Assembly: GCA_031769625.1 (NCBI GenBank)
Contig: JAUIMM010000015.1
Span: 30,508,501-30,572,500 of the forward strand
Source of the DNA: Taudactylus pleione
Lineage: Eukaryota > Chordata > Amphibia > Anura > Myobatrachidae
DNA length: 64,000 nucleotides
Reading direction: 5' to 3'
In this document: in pieces, positions 1 to 10,486 of the stretch
How the letters are laid out: each line of letters starts with the position of its first letter
Position numbering within the stretch: the first letter of the stretch is position 1
The notes under the pieces: generated by a model
Databases searched by the model: none
The model's input: the letters and a program-made list of their open reading frames with translations, nothing else
Told to the model about the DNA's origin: nothing
Translations under genes and position numbers: made by a program

Positions 1-19
1 GCAGACCTTGTGGTACTAA

Positions 20-346
20 GTGCCTGATTCAGCATGGATCGCAACTGCAACCGCGTATGCAGATCGGCCGATGGTGCGTACTGTGCATGCGTATGCCCCA
101 CAATGCGTGTGTGCAGGATAGCATTGCGATTGCACTGTGATCACGCTCACACATGGAAAGCCATCGCAGAGGTCAAAGCTGCTGTCATTGTGCGTGAGGG
201 TCCGATGTTACTCAATGTTGCTAGTAGTCGGTAGTGGGCATCTCTATGCTGGCTGAGCAGTTGCAAACATTAGCGTATTTTCACAGCAGAACTGCGTGCG
301 ATTACGCAGCCGCGAGCACAATAGCGTACCGTGCTGAATCAGGCCC
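20..346. mobile_element. Harbinger-like MITE, 327 bp
   Basis: The ends are inverted copies beginning GTGCCTGATTCAGCATG on the left and closing GTGCTGAATCAGGCCC on the right. They are flanked by the 3-bp direct repeat TAA (17-19 and 347-349), the duplication type of PIF/Harbinger elements. The interior has CpG-rich short palindromic words and no transposase. Superfamily is inferred from the duplication length and end sequence only. Confidence 0.7.
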
Positions 347-642
347 TAAGACCATTATAGGGCACTGCATAGATGGGCTGAAGTCTATTAAAGTGGAATT
401 AAAAACAAATTGCCATTAAACATTATGTAAAGCATATTTGCTTGCTTTTCCCAGAAGCTAAGTACTAGGTACTTTTATGCTTTAATTGCTTGTTTTTGAC
501 CCTGCTGGTGATATACAAATATACTTTTTTCACTATGAATGGTGTGCTTGATTTTTGTCCTAATTGGACTAAATGCTATACAAAGAATTAATCCTGGCTC
601 CTGCAACATTATTATTTGAAGTTTTGTGTGCGACCTACCACT

Positions 643-685
<43 letters not shown>

Positions 686-1983
686 AATGCAATGTGTATT
701 TTAACCTTTTAAATGCGATTAAATTATCAACTGATCTTTATTATATGGAGCCCTGACTGTTGTGTATTTTTCTGCCATCTCAGAGTCCCATGGTGGTAAT
801 ATAATTAGCGCAGTCTTGTTTGGTTATTTGTATTTGATTCACCATATAACACCCACTTTGCATTCATTGAGTAGCCTTCTGCCGGCTGCCTACTCTCCAA
901 GGTGTTCAGGAGGTCTCCCAAATATCCGGGTGTAGTCAACTATAGTTTTAACTGACACACCATCACTGTCATAGCCAGTTTAGTACCAAAATAATTTAAT
1001 GTTAATCACTGCTATTTACAAGAGAACCCAGGACCCCAGTGACATGAGGCAGCAGTGCACACCACTGTCCCACTATGATGCCTCAGTGTGATATCAAGTT
1101 AATAAAAAAATAAAACCACTGTTATAGACAACCTAAATGTGAGATGCTGTACCAAAATTAAACTTACATTCTAATCAAATGTTTAACCTCAATGACATTT
1201 TAAACTGGTATTTTTTCCTAAAAGATTATTTGTTTTTACTTAAAATAATATTCTTTTAAATTATATTTTTCTCAAAAATGAATTTTTTATTTTTTTAAAA
1301 AGTAGCAGACATTGAAAAATTAGACAGTTTATCTTTTGAACAGTGGTAAATACAAGTAACGCTATTTTAGGGGAAAATTACCACCACTTTCTGGTTCCAT
1401 TACTTTCAGACTATACTCAAAAATATCTCAAAAATACTTCTTTTTAACTACAATCATATTCTTGACATTGTAACACCATTTTTTTTTAAATTAAGAACCA
1501 ATTAACATTTTAGCAATCAAAGTGTTTTTACTATTAATGTATTTAACTTTGTTCTATTCTTCATTTTGATAGAATAACAGTTGCTTCTCTTACGAAGAAA
1601 CTAGTTTCCTAGTTTCTTGCTTCAGTGAATAACCCATATCAGTTTAACATACAGTTTTCCAGTGTCACCTAGTGTTCACATTGTAATATTACATCCAGTA
1701 TACTGTATGTTTACAACTTTGCCTGCATGTAAAGTAAAATTTTAATACATAATAAAACTAAAAGGATATCTCACTACTAGATTACTGCACAAAAAGAAGA
1801 AAAAGAGAGTGTCTAGTATGGTGCACTTATCATTCACTGATCCTTGTCTCTATATTGAACAATATTTCTGTTAAAAGTATAATTATACTTTATTAGCTAT
1901 TTATTAAAAATATATGAATTCTCCAGAATCCCATTGTCTAGGCGAAATATTACAATCAACATGTATCACAAACAATAAAGAAA
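347..1983. other. AT-rich intergenic DNA, no gene seen
   Basis: No coding exon, RNA gene or clear element end is visible. The stretch is AT-rich, with a pure AT dinucleotide microsatellite at about 645-680 and several A/T homopolymer runs near 1255-1320. Confidence 0.6.
645..680. repeat. (AT)n microsatellite
   Basis: Uninterrupted alternating AT for about 36 bases. Confidence 0.9.
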
Positions 1984-1986
1984 TTA

Positions 1987-2586
1987 GGGCCAGATTCAGA
2001 CCCGCTCGCTAGATGCGGCGCTCGCTCCCAGCGTATGGAAATTCATCTAAGTGACGTGAAGGCAGCCGCTTGCATGGCAAGGCATAAGCACGTCCACTCT
2101 GTCTGGGTGAGCGATCACTTTGTGTTTATAGATGCCCACCAGCCAGTCTTTAGCCGCCCACTAGCGTACGTCATCTCCAGGAAGTATATACAACCATCGG
2201 TACATCAGGTACCATCGGATCTGACCGCAGCGCTTGCGGTTGACTGTACCCTACCGCAAGCACTGCGAGCAGTTCAGTGTAAAAAATAACCAGGTGACGT
2301 GTACTATGATGCTGCCTGTTAATTATGCACGCCTCTGAAATGGCATTGAAACACTCTAGCACGCCTGCGTCAACAACTCCACTCCCCCGTTACTACTGCC
2401 TTGCCTCTGTTACCACCCACAAACGGCCTCTCCTGTCACTGGGCTGGCTTGGCAGGGCGAGCGAGCACATTCTGATCGCTCATACTAGTTTGCGCACGTG
2501 CACTGCGAACTACACGCATGCACACATTAGCAAACATCATCTGCAATGAGTGGCCGCATGCTAGCGAGCGGGTCTGAATCAGACCC
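1987..2586. mobile_element. Harbinger-like MITE, family B (600 bp)
   Basis: Terminal inverted repeats GGGCCAGATTCAGACCCG and CGGGTCTGAATCAGACCC are flanked by TTA on both sides (1984-1986 and 2587-2589). The interior resembles the element at 60359-60969 in reverse orientation. Open frames inside are shadows of palindromic sequence. No transposase is seen. Confidence 0.75.
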
Positions 2587-2632
2587 TTAGTGTGTATAGG
2601 AAGAAAATACAAATAATTGTTTAAAAAACTGT

Positions 2633-3181
2633 GGGCCTGATTCAGACCCACTCGCGAGCGGCTGTCCGCTCGCAAGTGGGTCGATGTTATGGACTGAGCA
2701 TGCGCACGACGGAGGGAGCTCCGTCGTGCGCATGCGCCAGACGCGACGAGCGAAGGAAAGTCCTTCGCTCGTTGTGTCCGATCAAAGGGGGCGTGCTGTC
2801 AATGTTGATTGACAGCACGCCCCCTTTGGTGGGCGTGCCGGGGGCGTGCCTCCCTGACGGGGGCGTTCCCACGGGAACGCCTCCCGTCAGAAGCCGGCCC
2901 ACTGACATCACTAGTGATGTCAGTGGGAGTGATTTTGGCTCTGATAGAGCCAAAATCACTCCGGAGCTTGCGGTTGAAAACCTCAACCGCAGGCTCCGGC
3001 TCGCAAATTCGATGGTCGCGATGGTCTCGACCATCGCGACCATCACAATGCACGCTCGTATAGCCTGTGGGTGGTGACCCACAGCTATACGAGCGTCCAG
3101 GAGGACGCTCCATGAAAATGGAGCCCGGCCCTCATTCAGAGCGTGCGCTTTGCTTAGAGCGTACGGCTCTGAATGAGGGCC
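2633..3181. mobile_element. Poly-hairpin MITE, family A copy 1 (549 bp)
   Basis: The ends read GGGCCTGATTCAGACCC and GGCTCTGAATGAGGGCC, and the direct repeat TGT (2630-2632 and 3182-3184) gives exact borders. The interior is a chain of adjacent short hairpins, including 2645-2682, 2698-2735, 2746-2772, 2783-2828, 2854-2890, 2898-2927 (a perfect 30-bp palindrome), 2927-2961, 2961-2999, 3011-3044 (perfect 16-bp arms), 3053-3095 and 3091-3110. Open frames on both strands come from this symmetry and do not look like genes. A PIF/Harbinger-type origin is inferred from the 3-bp duplication. Confidence 0.85.
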
Positions 3182-3254
3182 TGTATTTCTATATTGCTGG
3201 TTAGTATATGTTTCTCTTATATATTCTGGCTACAATTTTGATTGGTATATTACT

Positions 3255-3365
3255 GCAGCGTGTGCTGCCTGTCATATGAAGGCTATATTCCATTTATCAC
3301 TGACTATAAAGCTGCAGTCTGTACTGTCTGTCATATGCAGGCTATATTCCTTTTATATAATATAT
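3255..3365. repeat. Short tandem unit flanking the PLE, left side
   Basis: A unit of roughly 60 bp containing CTGTCTGTCATATGCAGGC and TTCCATTTATCACTGACTA is repeated here and again at 7020-7105, just right of the PLE. The retroelement therefore landed inside, or rearranged, a small tandem repeat. Confidence 0.6.
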
Positions 3366-3470
3366 AGCTAAGGCGCCAGTGAGAGTGCACTGTGTGCTAT
3401 ACTGCTGGTCAAAAAAAGCCGCACACCTATCGGGGGTCTGCCACACTCCCAACAATCTAAACAAGAAAAC

Positions 3471-4468
3471 AAACAATAGATATACGCCGCTAATTTATCC
3501 CAGCAGATAGAGAAAATATGCAATATAAAAATTTATATTTATTAATATGCACATATGATATGTGAATAATCCCTAAATGGGATTTCTAAAAAAACAATCC
3601 TAAAAAAGCATATATAATAGAAAACATGTATTGTACAAAAAATGACAATGAAATATAAATATAGCAGCCGGTGGATAATGATCTCCAGTCCCCTGTAGTA
3701 CAGGGTGCCAAAGTCCCTTTCTGGATCAAATGATAAAACTGTGCACAGTATTGACTCCACATCCAGTGGTAGAAATAATGGGCCTGATTCAGACCCACTC
3801 GCAAGCGGCTGTCCGCTCGCAAGTGGGTCGATGGTGTGCACTGAGCATGCGCACGACGGAGGGAGCTCCGTCGTGCGCATGCGCCAGACGCGACGAGCGA
3901 AGGAAAGTCCTTCGCTCGTTGTGTCTGATCAAAGGGGGAGTGCTGTCGATGTTGATTGACAGCACGCCCCCTTTGGTAGGCATGCCGGGGGCGTGCCTCC
4001 CTGACGGGGGCGTTCCCACGGGAACGCCTCCCGTCAGAAGCCGGCCCACTGACATCACTAGTGATGTCAGTGGGAGTGATTTTGGCTCTGATAGAGCCAA
4101 AATCACTCCGGAGCTTGCGGTTGAAAACCTCAACCGCATGCTCCGGCTCGCAGTTTCGATGGTCGCGATGGTCAAGACCATCGCGGCCATCAAACTGCAC
4201 GCTCGTATAGCCTGTGGGTGGTGACCCACAGCTATACGAGCGTCCAGGAGGACGCTCCATTTTCATGGAGGGCGGCCCTCATTCAGAGCGTGCGCTCTGC
4301 TCAAAGCGTACGGCTCTGAATGAGGGCCAATGTTCCCAGTGATTGTGACACTATGTAACAAACAGGCCACAGACTGATAATTATAGCAACATTGGTATCA
4401 AAGCACAGTGCAGGTGAGCTAAACTTCAGAGTGGAGTATATGCTTATGGTCGAGCAGCACTGGAGCAG
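3471..4468 (-). mobile_element. PLE left terminal arm (inverted copy)
   Basis: This block is the reverse complement of 6016-7016, apart from the MITE nested in each. Shared unique sequence includes the segment around GTGCACAGTATTGACTCCAC and the segment around GTGACACTATGTAACAAACAGG. Penelope-like elements are known to carry terminal repeats in direct or inverted orientation. The arm joins GIY-YIG coding sequence directly at about 4468, so the reverse transcriptase part of the element is absent. Confidence 0.7.
3780..4328. mobile_element. Poly-hairpin MITE, family A copy 2, nested in PLE left arm (549 bp)
   Basis: Near-identical to the copy at 2633 and the same length. It is flanked by AAT (3777-3779 and 4329-4331). 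Removing it restores the continuous PLE arm seen, reversed, around 6156-6704. It shows the same series of hairpins, with scattered substitutions. Confidence 0.85.
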
Positions 4469-4469
4469 T

Positions 4470-4989
4470 TTTTTTTAATAATTCCCGGGATTCAAAATCC
4501 TTAGCTAGACAGAGTACTATTACAGGTTTGAATATTTGTGGTTTCTATAGGTGTAATCGTAATAAATGTACTACATGTTTACATGTAGTCAATAAAACCA
4601 AGACTGTATTTTCTAGTCAATCCAAGAAAGAATTCATAATAGATACATTTATTAACTGTAATACGGACTTTGTTGTCTATTTATTATATTGTTCTTGCAA
4701 TATCTATTATGTAGGGCGTACTATGAGAAAATTAAAGTGTAGATTTATGGAGCACAGGAGGAATATTTTAAATAAGTGTACGAACCAAAGTGTCCCAAGG
4801 CATTTCTTGGAAATGCATGGGAGTGATCCTTCTGGTCTGAGAGTAGTTGGGTTAGAATATATACCTATTACGAATCGGGGCGGCGACAGATTTAGAACTT
4901 TATGTCGACAAGAAGCTTCTTGGATATTGAAACTGTAATCATTAAAGCCACAAGGGTTAAATGAAACAATTGATCTTGAATTTATTTAG
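4470..4989 (+). pseudogene. Penelope-like retroelement, GIY-YIG endonuclease C-terminal fragment
   Basis: This encodes the C-terminal endonuclease of a PLE polyprotein; such endonucleases nick target DNA for element insertion. A cysteine cluster (CGFYRCNRNKCTTC) is followed by the GIY-YIG core VYLLYC-YYVGRT, then LKCRFMEHRRNI and a tail ending RQEASWILKL. The frame is open from the arm junction near 4470, with no start of its own, and the first stop is TAA at 4936-4938. In-frame sequence after that stop continues as SLKPQGLNETIDLEF to a TAG at 4987-4989, matching the usual PLE C-terminus. The TAA is therefore probably a premature stop. The reverse transcriptase domain is missing, so the copy is dead. 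The domain call is confident; the exact PLE clade is not determined. Confidence 0.8.
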
Positions 4990-5330
4990 TAATTTGTGAG
5001 AAGCTCTTTCTGCCCCTTCTCCTGTTTTGTTCTCATAAAACTCTTTTTTAGTATATAGTGTACCTGAGCCTTTTCATTCTGGTTCTGTACTGATGGTGCT
5101 TCTCTGCTTCCTATTTTTAAATATTTAGGCAATAGAACACGTTAAGTTCTTGTGTTTTTTTTATATCAGTGATTATTTTGTTATGTATATCTTTTGTATA
5201 TTTATTTATTATTATTTTTTATATTGCTTTTGTTTAATATTATTTATTATCTATTACATGTTTTTTATTTATTTATTTATGTATTGGTTATTAATATTAA
5301 TATATATTCCTTGCTGTAGTGTATTTATTA

Positions 5331-5365
<35 letters not shown>
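5331..5365. repeat. (TTA)n microsatellite
   Basis: Trinucleotide ATT/TTA run, about eleven units. Confidence 0.9.
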
Positions 5366-5568
5366 GAATTGTATTGTATTAGGTGCGGGTAAATATGAAT
5401 AATTAAGCCTGTTTAAATATCTGCTTTTCTCTCCCTATGGGTGATATCACTAGATACGAAGGGAGTAGTGGTGTTTGTCTTAATTAATTGATTACTCTAA
5501 TGCATCTGAAATTTGTGATTGGCAGCACTATAAGGTTGGGCCATGACTGACCCCCTGAATACATCCGC

Positions 5569-5610
5569 CTCTTGAGAAAGCTGCCAGGTGCAGAGAAACG
5601 CGTTGAGGAC
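5569..5610 (+). other. Degenerate hammerhead-ribozyme-like motif of the PLE
   Basis: The order CTTGAGAAAG, a small stem (GCTGC / GCAG), then AGAAACGCGTTGAGG resembles the conserved region of PLE terminal repeats that carry minimal hammerhead ribozymes (CTGATGA, stem II, GAAAC). The CTGATGA box is not intact here, so activity is unlikely. The call rests on motif order alone. Confidence 0.35.
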
Positions 5611-6015
5611 ACGGTTGTGTTATCCTGTGGTGTGACTCCATCCTTTACTGCATGTTGCAGTGCGAGACTTTTGCCTGTCTTCCTTTTCCCCCCCAGCGGC
5701 TGACACGCTGGTTGACATACAGCGGCTTGCCGGGATCCATGTGAGCAACGCAGGTGATTTGTATCACGGGATCAGATCCTAGGAGGGGTCAGTCCCTGCT
5801 CAATTCACCTCTCAAGGAAGCCTTTATGGCTATGGATGCCGCAGACTGCTGACCGCCGGATCGATTCAGAGGGAGGGAGACCTTGTCGGACACTCGTTCC
5901 GTTTGCCCGGGGCACTGGTGGTGGCCACGGAGGCTGCTTATTATTTATTACTACCGGAGTGGCCTGGCTCAATGGAGGATTGTGAGTACTGTTGAGCCTT
6001 TATATACATCTATTC

Positions 6016-7016
6016 CTGCTCCAGTACTGCTCGACCATAAGCATATACTCCACTTTGAAGTTTAGCTCACCTGCACTGTGCTCTGATACCAATGTTGCTA
6101 TAATTATCAGTCTGTGGCCCGTTTGTTACATAGTGTCACAATCACTGGGAACATTGGGCCTGATTCAGACCCACTCGCAAGCGGCTGTCCGCTCGCAAGT
6201 GGGTCGATGTTGTGCACTACGCATGCGCACGACGGCGGGAGCTCCGTCGTGCGCATGCGCCAGACGCGACGAGCGAAGGACTTTCCTTCGCTCATTGTGT
6301 CTGCTCAAAGGGGGCGTGCTGTCGATGTTGATTGACAGCACGCCCCCTTTGGTGGGTGTGCCGGGGGCGTGCCTCCCTGAAGGGGGCGTTCCCAAGGGAA
6401 CGCCTACCATCAGAAGCCGGCCCACTGACATCACTAGTGATGTCAGTGGGAGTGATTTTGGCTCTGATAGAGCCAAAATCACTCAGGGCCTTGCGGTTGA
6501 AAAACTCAACCGCAGGCTCCGGCTCGCAATGGCGATGGTCGCGATGGTCAAGACCATCGCACCCATCAAACTGCACGCTCGTATAGGCTGTGGGTGGTGA
6601 CCTACAGCTATACGAGCGTCCAGGAGGACGATCCATAATTATGGAGGGTGGCCCTCATTCAGAGCGTGCGCTCTGCTCAGAGCGTACGGCTCTGAATGAG
6701 GGCCATTATTTCTACCACTGGATGTGGAGTCAATACTGTGCACAGTTTTATCATTTGATCCAGAAAGGGACTTTGGCACCCTGTACTACAGGGGATTGGA
6801 GATCATTATCCACCGGCTGCTATATTTATATTTCATTGTTATTTTTTGTACAATACATGTTTTCTATTATATATGCTTTTTTTAGGATTGTTTTTTTTTA
6901 GAAATCCCATTTAGGGATTATTCACATATCATATGTGCATATTAATAAATATTAATTTTTATATTGCATATTTTCTCTATCTGCTGTGATAAATTAGCGC
7001 CATCTATCTATTGTTT
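6016..7016 (+). mobile_element. PLE right terminal arm
   Basis: Inverted partner of 3471-4468. The homology begins at CTGCTCCAGTACTGCTCGACC and ends at CTATCTATTGTTT. Outside it, the host tandem unit TTCCATTTATCACTGACTA resumes at about 7023. Confidence 0.7.
6156..6704. mobile_element. Poly-hairpin MITE, family A copy 3, nested in PLE right arm (549 bp)
   Basis: Flanked by ATT (6153-6155 and 6705-6707), the complement of the AAT flanking the copy in the left arm, so both occupy the same site of the arm. Its left end GGGCCTGATTCAG faces left, as in the copy at 3780, even though the arms are inverted relative to each other. Confidence 0.85.
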
Positions 7017-8330
7017 ATATTCCATTTATCACTGACTATAAAACTGCAGTCTGTACTGTCTGTCATATGCAGGCTGTATTCCGTTTATCACTGACCATAT
7101 AGCCAGTTATTCCTACAATGAATTACTTTCCCTGCAATTCTATACACAGATTGTCTATTATGTAACAGTTTGTATCAGGCTTGTTACAAACGGTATCATT
7201 CTGTTACAATCGTAACAGTTATCCTCTATTTCTGTGTGGTATCTACAAGTGATTGTAATGATCAGTGAGTCCAATTGCTCCATCTGATCTAATCCTCCTG
7301 GAGGTGAATATTGAACTTTTCACCTCTGTGGAAACATAATCATATATCAACACAGTAATCTTTCCCCTAGTAGGGAACTGTTTGCTGCAGTCCGTACTGA
7401 AAGTATTAAATATTGTTAAGCCATCCAAATCTCAATTGTTTTGACCAGCAGTACAGGGGAAATTCCAATGCGCGTTTTGCCTGGCTGCTTTATCAAGGAG
7501 CCATTTTGTTGGAGACTGCACAGTAGTGCACTCCACTTCTAACACTGTGAGGTAGTCAAAATTTACTGAAAATATTGATGTAAATAATACTATAGGAACA
7601 AAAACAGGTCCAAGTTCCATTATTCCTAATTCAACATTTTTAACTTTGCCTTCTCCTCTGCTGTCTATAATATAATCCTGATCAATAAGCACCAATAATT
7701 CTGTGTAGAAGTCCTGGGGGCAACAGAGTACCAGTAAGCATTTCTAGTTCAAAAAGAAAAGGGCTGCTACAGGTAAAAATCCCAAGTAGACATGGATATT
7801 GGTGCATAATTGCCTACCCTCCTGATTCGGCCAGGAGCCTTCCGAAATCAGGTGCCGCTCCCGGCCCACCAGAAAGGCAGACAAGATGTCACAAATCTCG
7901 GACGGATTATGGATGTGGCCCATATATATGGAGTTGGCTAGACCTATGCCTGAGGCGTGGAGTCTAATGTGCTGGCGGTATTCACCAGGGACCCTCACAA
8001 GAAGGTATGGACTTGGCTGCGTCCGGCACACAGGTCGCGGCCCTCAGGATAGGTCCCCTTATACAGGCGCTGGTAACCTCTGGATGAAGCAGAGAAGACG
8101 TATAGCTTAGTCGACAGGCCAGGTCAGAACCAAACGGACTTAGACGGTCCAGGGAGCAGGCGTAAACAGGTCACAGGGGATAGCCAAGTCAAAACCAGAT
8201 ATCAGATGCAGTACCAGGGGTCAGGCGAAATCAGGGTCACAAACGAAGCCAAGGTCAGAAACAGTTAACGGAATATCACAGGAACGCTGGAGTATGGTAA
8301 ATGAGTCTATACTGTGGCACTGGAGTGCTC
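7017..8330. other. Unclassified repeat-like DNA, no gene
   Basis: After the host tandem unit (7020-7105) there is no recognisable coding exon. The phrase CAATGCGCGTTTTGCCTGGCT near 7467-7487 resembles PLE terminal sequence, so an older PLE fragment may be present. From about 8030 the sequence is rich in AGGTCAG/CAGGG words. Confidence 0.4.
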
Positions 8331-8770
8331 CCAGAGTCTTCCTTAAATAGGCAGCACTATTCCAGTCACTTCCTGTGACATTTGCTAAGGGTGTGTGTAT
8401 GGCCCTTTAAATCTTCAGCAGGTCAGCGCGCGTGCCTTGAGGGAGCCACGGCCGCCTGCAATCATCAGAGGAGAGAGAGGCTGTAGGCAGCGGGGAACGC
8501 CGGTGATGCGCCACCCACTGCCCCTCTGCAGACCAGCACCGCCGGTCCCGGTAAGTGAGTGCGGAGTCCGGCTCACTGTGACACAAGCCTTCCTGAATCG
8601 TGTCATCGTGGTCCCGCCCCTGCTTCACAATCTCAATGATGCGAACGTGCCGTCATGCCCCATGCTCCACCCTCAAGGCTGCATCATCACCGTGTCACGC
8701 CCCCTTTCTGTTGCGTCATGCCCCCCCGCCGGAAGGAGGGAGCGGAAAGTCGGCAAGTATGTATTGGTGT
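8331..8770. other. GC- and CpG-rich segment of unknown origin
   Basis: Locally elevated GC with CpG-containing words (CAGCGCGCGTGCC, GGGGAACGCCGG). Open frames cover it on both strands, but none resembles a known protein. It could be a repeat edge or a small CpG island; the sequence alone does not decide. Confidence 0.3.
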
Positions 8771-10204
8771 TTACTAAACAGTTATGAATGGTTGACATTA
8801 GACCATCCCTATGTGCACAGAACAGCAGTCTGACTATCCCAAGCACAGTGCTGTGGAGCAGGCTCTGGGTGCCCTGCCAGATGTCTACAAAATCTTAACT
8901 TCCCACTAATTACTATGGCAAGGTATAAATAAAGCTTCAGTGTGATCAAGGCTGTCTCCTCTCACTAATGTTGTGTCAAACTCTGTCAACAGTTTATAAA
9001 GATAAACAGTTATAATTGGCCTAAGGAGGAGACAGTTATTTAAAACAACTTGGCTCCAAAATTGTAGAAGCATTAAGTGGCAGATCACTTTTACTGTACT
9101 ACGCGTTGCTGGTAGATGTTTATGTCATGAAAAAAAAAAGAAACACATAACAAAAGTATTTCTAAAGTGCCAGATGGTTTGAGAACACCAATCCCATCTT
9201 CCAAGAGTGGCAACTAACCTGCTTGTAAGGCAAGATGTAGGGTGGGTATTCCTGGGTAGAGACTGATTTGAAGTGAACGTAAAAAAAATTATGTTCCTTA
9301 GACGTGTTATGGCAGCGTTGTGGGCGTGTTAGTGAAAGTTGTTGTGTTCTCAGACGCAGAGTCGCTTCCACAGATGCTATGTTCCAACGGAGATGCTGCA
9401 CCTGCCATAGGACTGGTGCAAGTGTCGATGGAGCAAGTGATTGTGTGCCGATGGCGGTGTGTCAAGAATCATTGGTGGTATTACAGTGCAAAGAGACGCT
9501 GAAAGTGGGCGTTTCAGTGCTTGCACATTCAGGTGCATGCTAGTACACAAGGGGAAGGCTGAACCTAGTACTTGCATATTATCACCTCCGCAAACATGTG
9601 CACCCAGAACTGGCCCTAGGCAAATGCCTAGAGCATATGGAATGCCTTAGGGGCATTCCATTACTCTGCAGCTCCCCCACCCCTCCCCCGATCCCTACAA
9701 TCGGAGCTCAGTGCGCTGTGTAAGAGAGGCTGCTTTATTACACTTGTTTAATTTGATGGTTTAGTATGTGTTACCTCCATTACAGCAGCCGCTCTGACAC
9801 AGCACACTGCAGTGAACACACACTGACAGCCTGGCCAGCACAGACGCTCAGAGCTGTTTGATTACATTTAAATAGAAAGTGGCCATCAATGGTAACCAAC
9901 TATGCAATGGATGACCATAGATGGCTTTACCAACCGATGGTCATCCCTGATCTATGACTGAATGGCCCGTGGGCCAATCAGAACCCAGGGGTGTGGCTTT
10001 GTGGGTCAGTCAGAGCCCGGGGGCGTGGCTATGCACCGTGTCCCGATACCTTGAAAAAAAAACTAAAAAAAACCCAAACTATTCGGTTATGTTCTTCCAT
10101 CAATGTAAGAAAACCATCTGGCGGTCTGTGGCATGCTAAACTGGTCTATTTGGCACTATTTGAGCACAGATTTATGTGATCACATCTGTATCTGTGACCA
10201 TCTT
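8771..10204. other. Intergenic DNA with repeat fragments
   Basis: No gene is visible. Around 9305-9540 there is a MITE-like fragment with words shared with 52280-52520 (GTTGTGTTCTC-like and CGATGGCGGTGTG-like). 9960-10030 holds a short imperfect direct repeat around GGGGTGTGGCT / GGGGCGTGGCT. Confidence 0.4.
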
Positions 10205-10450
10205 AATCTATGGGTTGGGCACAGGATCCCGGCGGTCACGATGCCTATGGTCAGAAATTGAATACTGACAACGGCATCCCAACAGTCAGAATCCTGACAG
10301 AATTTGGTAACTATCCCCCCACCCCCCTTCCTCCGCAGCCTAACCCTCTCCCTAGTGCCTAACCCTAACCCTAATACTCACCGCCGGGATGTCAGCTGTC
10401 GGGATTCTGGAGCCAAGATTCAGACTGCTGTCGGGATTCCGGCACATGGG
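10205..10450. mobile_element. Partial foldback element with CCCTAA-like core
   Basis: CCCGGCGGTCACGATGCC on the left and CCGCCGGGATGTCAGCTG / TCGGGATTCCGGCA on the right frame a short core of CCTAACCCTAACCC words. It belongs to, or is related to, the family bounded precisely at 40766-41253. Borders here are approximate. Confidence 0.5.
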
Positions 10451-10486
10451 TTCTGTCATCATCCTTAAGGCCCCTATCCACTAGAC

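Larger units (their letters stand above)
4990..6015 (+). other. PLE 3' non-coding region
   Basis: This is AT-rich sequence with a TTA microsatellite at 5331-5365, then a less AT-rich block from about 5540 with a degenerate hammerhead-like segment. No open frame resembles a gene. It is assigned to the PLE because it lies between the endonuclease and the right arm. Confidence 0.5.

Noticed and set aside
2687..4266. Long open frames on both strands over 2631-3113 and 3586-4266
   Set aside because: They coincide with the hairpin-chain MITE copies; the same peptides appear on both strands because the DNA is palindromic.
8395..8787. 130-codon frame in GC-rich DNA
   Set aside because: Overlapping frames exist on both strands, as expected of GC-rich sequence lacking stops, and there is no protein similarity I recognise.
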